A DNA stretch of 64,000 bases, taken from Campanula takesimana (Eukaryota; Streptophyta; Magnoliopsida; Asterales; Campanulaceae). Below the pieces are notes generated by a model that was not told the origin of the DNA, made no database searches, and saw only the letters and a program-made list of their open reading frames with translations. The DNA is taken from contig JAOWBW010001040.1 in the NCBI GenBank assembly GCA_026119855.1, forward strand, positions 124,001-188,000, written 5' to 3'. This document shows, in pieces, positions 55,630 to 64,000 of the stretch. Position 1 is the stretch's first letter; each line of letters begins with the position of its first letter. A program made the position numbers and the translations under genes.

Positions 55630-56859
55630 TGTTAGTACCCAACCTGAAAATGAGTTATTAGGCATTCTAGAACGCACAGGGACCTCCCAGGTATTTACGC
55701 ACTGCGCAGGACTTATCCAGGATTTCCCTAAAAGCCCATATAAGAAGATGTTGACGACCTGATCGGATGAGGCTGTAAAGATAGACGTTATCTAATCCTT
55801 TTCCAGAGTCCAGATTGATCAGAGCCTCGGGAATTGTGTCAATCTCTTGGACCGGCCAGGCAGCCACTTCTTCCAGGTGAGATTTTCTTATAAATAGTCG
55901 ACCTCAGTTCATAAATTAAAAACACAATACTCTCCCCCAAGTTCTATAGCCTAAACTGACGGCAGAACTCTCTCTCCAAGCCTTTCTAGCAATTCCGAAG
56001 GTCCGGCGAATCCGCGCAAGAGATTCGACTTCGTTCTTGTCAAGATTGGTGAGAATTTGTCATGTTTAGATCTGATTTATGCTAGTTTCATTATGTTTAT
56101 ACATCCATATTCATATGATTCATAACGTGTTCTTCATGTTCTTGCTAGAATTCATAATATGCTCTATGACTAGGGTAGCGATCTTTATGTCTATGTGTTA
56201 ATTCATACATGTTCATGATATTCGTATTATTATGCTAGATCTACGGATTATCCCATGCGTAACATGCTAGATCTAAAGTTTTAATCCCTGTTCATATTGC
56301 ATAGCCGATGATGATCAACGCGATCTAGGAACTATTTCTAAACCCTAAACTATAGGTCCCATGATCAGTAACTCTCTAATGATGAATATGATGACTACAC
56401 ATTGATCTTATCAATGGAATAATCATTATTCTAGGATGTGATCAGCTTGCATGATTCTTTCTCCTCCCCCTTCATTATGCATGATCCCGCTTCTTCTCCC
56501 TATTCCGATTATGTGCGAACTACGCTGACCTGAGCTTCTCATAATGAGAGGAACGTAGGTAATCTTCGGATCCGATCTCAATCACTAACACACTACTAAC
56601 ACATTCATCATGATAGAAAGTCCGATCTATTGGGCGATAGGAGCGATAACTGTATATTCTTCTCTTGTCGTAACTTGACCACAGAAGCCTCTCTGTTAGC
56701 TGTTTCTCAATGTTTTAGCTCAATAAAAACAACGTGGCGACTCTTAATAAAGTTAAATGCCAACTTGAATATCCTAATACCATAGAAAAGATAAATAAAG
56801 ATAAATAAAAAGAAAGACTTCCCATGCGTCGCCCGTATTTACGGAAAGGGGTATTCACA
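55630..56859 (+). repeat. 5' LTR of a plus-strand TAT element
   Basis: 1230 bp, TGTTAGTACCCAACC to ATTCACA. TATA (TATAAAT) at 55889, and donor-like ATTG|GTGAG with GT at 56049, exactly 160 bp apart. Hairpin block at 56516-56580. The left flank ACGGG (55625-55629) would be the target copy. Followed by a PBS. Confidence 0.82.
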
Positions 56860-56860
56860 G

Positions 56861-57190
56861 TGGCGACTCTGCTGGGGACTAGCTTTGAACATCTTCAAAC
56901 ATAGAGGGTCAAACTTTCGTCAATATCATGATTGTATTCTTACTTGTTCTTTCCCCCCTGTACTTTATCTCTTGTACATATCTGCTTCCCTTGTACTTTA
57001 GTGCGTTAACATCCTAACTGCTATTCTAACTGTTTTGCATTGCATGCATGTAAATACAAAAACACTCTGTTTTCTCCCTAAAAACTAACTAGTTGCTGTC
57101 CGCACACTACCACTAGGTCCATGTCACACTACACACCCTACTGGATACTCCGTTGAGTGCACATTTTGGTGATCCTGTCGATTCTATCTT
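56861..57190 (+). other. PBS and leader fragment of the plus-strand TAT element
   Basis: PBS TGGCGACTCTGCTGGGGAC at 56861-56879. The leader shares CACTACCACTAG, CCCTACTGGATACTCCG and TTTTGGTGATCCTGTCG with 3255-3330 of the outer TAT element, so they are one family. It is cut at 57191 by chromovirus sequence. The rest of the element is outside the window or lost. Confidence 0.75.
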
Positions 57191-57618
57191 TGTCGCGACC
57201 CCGACCCCGCGGGCCGGGAGCTCGCGAGCTGGACGTCGACTTAAAACAATAAAACACCAAAATACTGAAGATAAAAATTCCCTTTGATAGCAAAAGATGA
57301 TACACGGTTTAGAAATCCAAACTTAGCAACAACACTGAACCACTAGTATAAGCTCCACAAGCTTACACCAAAATACAAAATATTACAAATTCTTAATGAC
57401 ATCATAGTTTGGTAATACTATCCAAAAGGTTATACATTTAAGTAATGCAAACCGAACAACAACCTGCCCAAAAGCCACGAACCCTCTCGACGTCCTCCTC
57501 GTGATCAGCGAGTCCTATTACTTTCCTCCTAGGGGGGGGGGTAAGGAAAAACAAAGATAAAAAGAAAGGGGGTGAGATAAATCTCAATAAGCCACTTATG
57601 CAACTATATGACATGTTA
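57191..57618 (-). repeat. Antisense chromovirus LTR fragment (3' end of the LTR)
   Basis: Starts TGTCGCGACCCC (complement of the LTR end) and includes the G10 tract (57532-57541) and the conserved CTCAATAAG/GAGATAAATCTC segment. It stops at 57618 where a plus-strand LTR of the same family begins, so one member inserted into another in the opposite direction. Its remainder should lie beyond the window. Confidence 0.75.
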
Positions 57619-59073
57619 TGTCACGACCCGAAAACTAGACTCTATTTTATTAGTAATAATTAATTATTATTTATTTATTGGCTTATTTATTTATTTAAAT
57701 TATTAATTATTTAAATATTTATGTGTGCATTTTATGTGTTATAATAATTTATGCATAGCATTTTATTTGTGTTAATGGGGTAGAAGGGTGATAGGGGTTC
57801 AATTGTGCTAGCTTAGTGAGGAGGGGGCCTAGGTGTAAGTTTTCAAATTATTTTTAACTACTCCCTCCCTACTCCTCATCTTCTCCCTACTCTTCCCCTT
57901 CTCATCTCTCTCTCCCAGCACACTCTTTCTCTCTCTCTCCATTGTCAAGTAAAGGGTAAGCTTTCTCTATCTTCTCTCTTCATTTTCTTCCTCTTCCTCT
58001 CATTATCTCTCATTTCTCATAACTTGAAACTTGTTTAGATCGTCGATAGGATCGTAGGAAGCCAAAAATATTTGAAATCCATCATCTTTGGGAAATCCCA
58101 AGTAAGTTGCTTTTCCCCCATTTTTATGCTAAAATGCTCATAACATGTTTCTACAATGCTTTAATTGTTATATTTGAAGTTTGGTTGAGTTTGGAATTAA
58201 TTTGGAATTTATTTGAGTTTTTGGCTAAAAATGGTGATTTGTTTGAATCTTGGGATTCAATCTTGATCTTGGGTGATAAATGGTGTTATTTGGGTCCCCA
58301 TCCTAGTTATAAATTGTTTTGGTACATTTGGAACTTGTTGGTTTGTGTTGATTTTGAGTATTGGGTGAAATGGGTAAGAAATTGTAAGAACCCCGCTCTG
58401 TTTTTCCGCCAGAATGCAGACCAGGCGCCACCCCCTGGACCCAGGCGCCCGCCTACACCCCTTTTTCCAGCGTCCTGACCTTCTGGTCATTCAAGCGCGC
58501 GCTTGCCCCAGGCCAGGCGCCCGCCCGCCCACTGTTCCAGGATTCTGCCCTTTTTGCTTGGTTTAAGACTATTGGCTTAACTAGTTTAGGTTTTATTCTT
58601 CTAATTAACCTAAGTTAACATCGTGGAACACTTTATTAAGTGGAATTGATTCTTTTGTGAATAAATATGTTATGGAATCCGATTAAGTATCATTTTGGGA
58701 ATGTGGTTCATCCTTGATGTGTTGTTTGGATTGGTTACCTTTGTGGTAATTTATTTGGATCGGTTCCCTACTTTGGAACCTTAAGTTGTTTAATTAAGCT
58801 AGTATTTATTACTTAGCATTTATTTGAAAGTCCAGCTGGTATTTGTGGTTGTGTCGGGCGATGTGAGATATTATGATGGCACCGGCCAAGTCCATTATGG
58901 TGTCGACCATTGTTTTGCCCTTATTTTCCTCTCCAGATTGGCCTTTGTTGAGACGTTTGGAGCATGACTTTGTGGTATGGCCTCCCGCCCTTTGTGGCAC
59001 ATTCCTTATTATTGGTTCCAGTACCGGGATTTCTCTTCAGCTTTCATGCTATTACGAAGATGTTGATGGTTGG
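57619..59073 (+). repeat. 5' LTR (partial) of the pol-bearing chromovirus element
   Basis: TGTCACGACCCGAAAACTAG start, CT-rich tract with AAAGG|GTAAGC-like donor (near 57956), CAA|GTAAGT at about 58101, and a GGCGCCCGCC-type cluster (58433-58535). Cut by the gap. Confidence 0.85.
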
Positions 59074-59173
59074 NNNNNNNNNNNNNNNNNNNNNNNNNNN
59101 NNNNNNNNNNNNNNNNNNNNNNNNNNNNNNNNNNNNNNNNNNNNNNNNNNNNNNNNNNNNNNNNNNNNNNNNN
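59074..59173. other. Assembly gap of 100 N
   Basis: Exactly 100 N, the usual placeholder for unknown length. From the element layout it should hide the LTR end, PBS, gag, protease and the first part of RT, several kilobases. Confidence 0.95.
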
Positions 59174-60248
59174 TTGAGGAGTGGGTACCATCAGTTGAAG
59201 GTTCGATCGGAGGATATTCCGAAGACTGCTTTTCGCACTCGTTATGTCATTACGAGTTCTTGGTTATGCCGTTTGGGTTGACTAACGCGCCGGCAGTATT
59301 ATGGATTTGATGAACCGTGTTTTCCTCCTTATCTTGATTCGTTCGTGGTAGTCTTCATCGACGACATTCTTTTTTATTCTAAATCTCGAGAGGAGCATGA
59401 AGCAACATTTGAGGACAGTTTTATCCGTTCTTGCAAGGGAGAAATTATTTGCGAAGTTTAGCAAATGCGAATTTTGGCTCGAAAGGTGTCATTTCTGGGT
59501 CATGTGATTTCTAAAGACGGGATTTCGGTGGATCCTTCAAAAATTGAAGCTATAGTGGATTGGAAGAGACCCGAATCAGTGACAGAGATTGAAGCTTTCT
59601 TGGTTGTAGCCGGTTATTACCGAAGATTTATAGAAGGGTTTTCGAGGATCGCTACTCCGATGACTCAGTTGACCCGAAGAATGTTCCGTTTGTGTGGACC
59701 GAGAAATGTGACAAGAGTTTCGAAGAATTGAAGAAGAGGTTGACTACCGCACCGATCTGACTTTGCCTAATGGGAGCGATGGCCTAGTGATTTATAGTGA
59801 TGCTTCGAAAGAGGGTTTGGGTTGTGTGTTGATGCAGAATGGGAAAGTTATTGCTTATGCTTCGAGGAAGTTGACCCATAGTGAACAGAATTACCCGACT
59901 CATGATATGGGTTAGCGGCTATTGTATTTGCGTTGCACAAATGGAAGCACTATCTTTATGGAGCGAAGTTTGAGATTTTACCGATCACAAGAGTTTGAAG
60001 TACCTTTTCTCCAAGAAGAGTTGAACAACCGACAGCGCCGATGGATGGAATTGTTGAAGGATTATGATTGTACGATTTCTTATCACCCGGGGAAGGCGAA
60101 TGTGGTAGCCGATGCGATTAGTAGAAAATCTTATGTGGCTTCGATGATGGTTCGTGAATGGAAAATGCTTGAGGATGTTCGAGATTGGTCTCCTCGTGAA
60201 TCGAGACATGGGGCTATTTTTGCGAATATTAGGTGTCTCCGACCCTAA
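59174..60248 (+). pseudogene. Chromovirus RT and RNase H, multiply frameshifted
   Basis: RT pieces in different frames: LRSGYHQLKVRSEDIPKTAF, YEFLVMPFGLTNAP, the catalytic FIDDILFYSKS (near 59357), and FLGHVISKDGISVDPSKIEA. RNase H: VIYSDASKEGLGCVLMQ (Asp), KVIAYASRKLTHSEQNYPTH and LLKDYDCTISYHPGKANVVADAISRK. At least four frame changes and several stops. It would have provided enzymes to a family with the same PBS as the gag-only array. Confidence 0.85.
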
Positions 60249-61655
60249 TTCAGAGGATAAAGGAAGCCTCAGAAAGAAGATCCCGAGTTAGTGAAGGTAA
60301 TGGGTAAAATGAAGGAAAGAATTTCGAGGATTTTTCATTGAGCTCGAGTGGAGTGTTGACTTTCCGTGGTCGTTTATGTGTTCCGGATGTTGATGGAATT
60401 AAACAGAGAGTTCTGATGAGGTCACAATCGAGGTATACTATTTATCCGGTAGTACGAAGATGTATCAGGATTTGAAGCAACAATTTTGGTGGATTAATAT
60501 GAAAAGGGAAATAGCTGAGTATGTATCGAGATGTTTAACTTGTCAGCAGGTCAAGCCGAGCATCAGAGACCCGCGGGACTACTTCAGCCGTTAGAGATTC
60601 CCGAGTGGAAATGGGAGCATGTGACTATGGATTTCGTTACGGGATTACCTCGTACCCGTAGGAATATGACAGTGTTTGGGTAATAGTGATAGATTACCAA
60701 GAGTGCCCATTTCTTGCCTATTGACATCAGATATTCGATGGAGAAGCTTGCGACCCTTTATATCGATGAGATCGTTAGATTGCATGGGGTTCCGGTTAGC
60801 ATTGTGTCAGATCGAGACCCGAGGTTTACTTCTAGGTTTTGGAAGGCGTTTCAGGAAGCTTTGGGTACAAATTTGCGATTCAGTACACTTTTCATCCTCA
60901 GACCGATGGTCAATCCGAGAGGACTATTCAGATTTTGGAGGATATGTTGCGAGCGTGTTCGATAGACTTTTCCGATTCTTGGGATTCGCACCTACCGTTA
61001 GTGGAATTCTCCTACAACAACAGTTATCAGGCTAGTATCGAGATGGCACCGTTTGAGGCCTGTATGGAAGGAAATGTAGATCGCCTATTTGTTGGGATGA
61101 GTTGGTGAAGCGAAGATTTGTGGGTATTGATTTGCTTAGGGATTCGGTGAGAAAGTCAAAGTTATCCGGGATAGATTGAAGACAGCCCAGAGTCGACATA
61201 AGAGGTACGCAGACAACCGAAGCGAGATCTTAGCTTTCAGATTGGTGATTTGGTATTCTTGAAAGTGTCTCCGAAGGTGGGTATTCGTAGGTTTGGGAAG
61301 AAGGCAAGTTGGCTCCGAGGTTTATTGGCCCGTTTTGAGATTTTGGGAAAGGTTGGACTTCTAGCGTATCGTCTCGCGTTACCGTCATCCTTAGACCGGT
61401 TGCACAACGTTTTTCACGTTTCTATGCTTCGGAAGTATGTTCATGATCCGTCTCACGTGTACCGAAAGTACCGGAGGATATTGAGCCCGATATGACTTAT
61501 GAGGAACGACCGGTTCGGATCCTAGATTCTAAAGTTCAAGAGTTGAGGAACAAAAGCATTGAGTTGGTTAGAGGTTCTTTGGAGGAATCATAATATCGAG
61601 GAGTCGACGTGGGAGCTTCGTGGCGAGATCGAGAGGAAATTTCCGTGGCTTTTTG
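60249..61655 (+). pseudogene. Chromovirus integrase and chromodomain-like tail, frameshifted
   Basis: Zinc-domain end SRCLTCQQVK, core Asp in MDFVTGLPRT, second Asp in SIVSDRDPRFTSRFW, Glu in QTDGQSERTIQILEDMLRAC, then PFEACMEG and a C-terminal domain with HNVFHVSMLRKYV (GPY/F region). The last stretch (61500-61655) holds PVRILDSKVQELRNKSIELV and EESTWELR, the pattern of a chromovirus chromodomain. Frames change several times (for example near 60680, 60900 and 61230). Integrase chromodomains are thought to steer insertion to heterochromatin. Confidence 0.85.
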
Positions 61656-61707
61656 TTTAAGGGAGTCTCGTTAAAATTCGGGTCGAATTTTCTTTAAGGG
61701 GAGTGAA

Positions 61708-63816
61708 TGTCACGACCCGAAATATAGGCTCTATTTTATTATAATAAATAATTATTATTTATTTATTTGCTTGTTTATTTATTTAAATTATTATTTATTT
61801 AAATATTTATGTGTGCATTTTATGTGTTATAATAATTATGCCTAGCATTTTATTGGGTCATTTGTGCTAGTGTAGAATTGTTGAGTTCTTTGTTAGTGGG
61901 GAGTAATTATGTTAGTAGATGGGAGGGGGTCTAGTTGTAACTTTTTAAAATAATTTTCCCCTACTCCCCTCACCTCCCTCACCTTCTCCCTCACTCTCTC
62001 CATTCCATTTCCCAGCCATCTCTCCCCTCTCTCTTGGTTTTTGGTAAGTTTTCTTTCTTGCTCTTCTCTCTTAATTTTTCTTCCTCTTCCTCTTGTTATT
62101 ATTCATTTCTTATAACGTGAAATGTGTTTAGATCGTCGATAGGATCGCGTAGGATCAAAATATTTGAAATCCATCAACTTTGAGAAAATTCATGTAAGTT
62201 GCTTTTTCCCCTTTTTGATGCTAAAATGTACATATCATGTTTATATGATGTTCATATAGTGCTTAATGTGTTATATTTGAAGTTTGGTTGAGTTTAGAAT
62301 TTATTTGGAATTTATTTGAGTTTTTGGTTAAAAATGGTGAATTGATGAATGTTGGTTTTGATTCTTGGTTTTGGGTTGATAAATGGTGTTGTTAAGGTCC
62401 CCTTTTTAGTTAAATGATGTTTGGGTACCGTAGAAATCTTGTTGGGAGGATTGATTTTGAGTGTTATGAAATTTGTAAGGAAATGGTTACGCATTTTGAT
62501 GAACCCAGCTGGGAATTCTTCCCACCCGTAGACCAGGTGCCCGCCTGCCCCTGCCCAGGCGCCCGCCTACTCCCACTTTTTCTAGCGCCTGACCTTCTGT
62601 CAATTCAAGCGCGCGCCTGCCTATGCCCAGGCGCCCGCCCGCCCCCTGTTCCAGGAATTTGACCTTTTTGCTTGTTTAAACTAAATGGCTTAACTAGTTT
62701 AGGTTTAATCCTTCTAATTAACTTAAGATAACACCGTGGAACACTTTATTGTGTGGATTTGATTCTTTTGTGAATAAATATGATGTGAAATTTATTTAAG
62801 TACCGTTTTGGTAATGTTGGGCATCTTTAATGTGCGGTTTGGATTGGTTTACCTTTGTGGTAATTTATTTGGATTGGTTCCCTACTTTGGAACCTTAAGT
62901 TGTTCATTCATGCTAAATTATTATCACTTAGCATTTATTTGGAAGCCCAGCTGGCATATTTGTTGCATCGGGCGATGGGAAAGATTATAATGGCAAGCCA
63001 AGTCCATTATAATGTTGACCATTGTTTTGCCCCCTTCTTTACCCTTTTCCAGATTGGCCTTGGAAAAGTCAAGTTAGCGTTCCTCTGTGAATGTATCTAG
63101 CTACCGGGCATGACTTTGTGTCATGGTCCTTGTCCTTTGTGACACTTTTATGGTTATTGGTTCCGGTACCGGGGTTTTCTCTTCGGCTTTCATTCTATTA
63201 TGAAGATGATGATTTGGTGATTATTGAAGCTGCGCAGCGATCCTTTATTTGGATGTTCCGGTTTGGAAAACCTTGGCTATATCCTTTGTTATGTATTTAT
63301 TCCCGCTGCTATCTGTTATGTGATAAATGCTATGTGCTATGTGATATTTATTATTGCTTAACGCTTCGTGCATCGTAGCATGTCATGTAGTTGCATTAGT
63401 AACTTATTGAGATTTATCTCACCCCCTTTTCTTTTATCTTTGTTTTTCCTTAACCCCCCCCCCAGGTGCTAAGGAATAGTCTCGCTGATCACGAGAAAGA
63501 GGACGTCGAGTGTGGATCCATTCTTTTGGGGAAGGTTGATATAGGTTGTTTTACATTATGTAAATGTGTAACCATTTTGGGGTAGTTGTACCAAACAATG
63601 ATGTCACTAAGAATTGTATATTTGTATTTTGTTGGGCATAAACTTGTGGAAGTTTATGATAGTTGTAATTGGTTTTTATCAAACTTGGTTTTGTAAAACT
63701 TTGGATCATTACCTTTTGGTATCAAATGAAATTTTTAACTTCAGTATTTCTCAGTTTGGTTTTAGAGTCGACGTCCAGATCGCGGTCTCGGGCCCGCGGG
63801 GTCCGGGGGCGCGACA
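61708..63816 (+). repeat. LTR between the pol region and a following gag region
   Basis: 2109 bp, TGTCACGACCCG to GGGCGCGACA. It is preceded by the purine tract TCTTTAAGGGGAGTGAA and followed by a PBS at 63819, so it acts as 3' LTR of one unit and 5' LTR of another, as in the gag-only array. About 600 bp shorter than the array LTRs, lacking the CTTCATGAG repeat segment. GGCGCCCGCC cluster at 62536-62650, C10 tract near 63454. Confidence 0.88.
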
Positions 63817-63937
63817 GTTGGTATCAGAGCTATGGCATTAGCTCTATGTATAAGTCTAGGTGGATTAGTATGACCTAGGTGGGTAGTAGTGTGCGGAGTG
63901 ATTAACGGTTGATGTTTTATACAGGTACTTGTTCACA

Positions 63938-64000
63938 ATGGTTCGTAGAAGGAGTGGTGAAGGTAGTACCGGTAATGCAAATCAGAATGATACAAGGGAA
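63938..64000 (+). CDS. gag: Gag start, truncated by the window end
   Basis: The ATG at 63938 opens 21 codons beginning MVRRRSGEGSTGNAN, nearly the same as the gag-only array's MARRRSGESNTGNEN. A PBS (TGGTATCAGAGC, 63819-63830) and an acceptor-like TTATACAG (63917-63924) precede it, in the same arrangement as at 6322-6439. The rest is outside the window. Confidence 0.75.
   Translation, partial: MVRRRSGEGSTGNANQNDTRE

Larger units (their letters stand above)
57619..63816 (+). mobile_element. Pol-bearing chromovirus (Tekay/Del-like) element with a sequence gap
   Basis: A left LTR part (57619-59073), a 100-N gap, then RT, RNase H, integrase and a chromodomain-like tail (59174-61655), a purine tract and an LTR (61708-63816). 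Its LTR ends, PBS and 3' tail match the gag-only array, making it a plausible helper family. The coding frame is broken many times. The second LTR is followed by PBS and gag instead of flanking DNA. Confidence 0.8.

Noticed and set aside
58873..59310. ORFs crossing the N gap (145, 105 and 60 codons)
   Set aside because: They run through 100 N placeholders. The left part is LTR and the right part is RT.

Overview
The window is repeat-rich plant nuclear DNA, probably eudicot, with no recognisable single-copy host gene, tRNA, rRNA or CRISPR array. The evidence is the transposon content: Ty3/gypsy elements of the TAT (Ogre/Retand) and chromovirus (Tekay/Del-like) lineages, a Ty1/copia element, and a Stowaway-type MITE, with the usual plant primer-binding sites (initiator-Met type TGGTATCAGAGC and a TGGCGACTC...GGGGAC type I attribute to tRNA-Arg). 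I cannot name the species.

Bases 1781-52430 form one nested stack that target-site duplications (TSDs) resolve. The base is an antisense copia-type solo LTR (TSD GTTAT, 1776-1780 and 52431-52435). Into it went (a) a plus-strand TAT element, 1893-39943 (TSD ATACC/GTACC), and (b) a plus-strand copia element, 40536-51810 (TSD AAAGT). The TAT element was then hit by (c) a chromovirus-type gag-only array, 3630-17635 (TSD AACCT), and (d) a second, minus-strand TAT element, 22720-35433 (TSD CCAGG). The copia element was hit in its GAG-pre-integrase/integrase region by (e) an antisense chromovirus solo LTR, 44984-47722 (TSD CCTTG).

Array (c) has three LTRs and two nearly identical 2949-bp internal regions (LTR-gag-LTR-gag-LTR) inside one TSD pair. 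Each internal region encodes an intact Gag, a protease remnant and no polymerase, so it is non-autonomous. A related pol-bearing element with a chromodomain-like tail lies at 57619-63816 and shares the terminal sequences, so it may belong to the helper family. Its LTR at 61708-63816 is again followed by a PBS and a gag start that runs off the window.

The inner TAT element (d) reads, on the minus strand: LTR, PBS, gag, protease, RT, RNase H, archaeal-type RNase H, integrase, then an antisense (plus-strand) ORF resembling plant mobile domain proteins, a 30-bp minisatellite, and the 3' LTR. The outer TAT element lacks pol. It keeps a Gag-like ORF with a seven-fold 11-residue coiled-coil repeat, several tandem repeats, and remains of its own spliced antisense gene, which element (d) interrupts.

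Downstream, 52436-53868 is unassigned apart from a promoter-like block and a perfect hairpin. Bases 53869-57190 hold two oppositely oriented TAT LTRs with flanking element sequence. From 57191 on are chromovirus sequences with one 100-N gap (59074-59173).

The most interesting signals are the three-LTR array, the antisense genes of the TAT elements, the 11-residue repeat, a splice-donor-like site at near-fixed distance from the TATA box in the TAT LTRs, family-specific GC-rich repeat clusters upstream of LTR TATA boxes, and a hairpin block recurring at nine sites.
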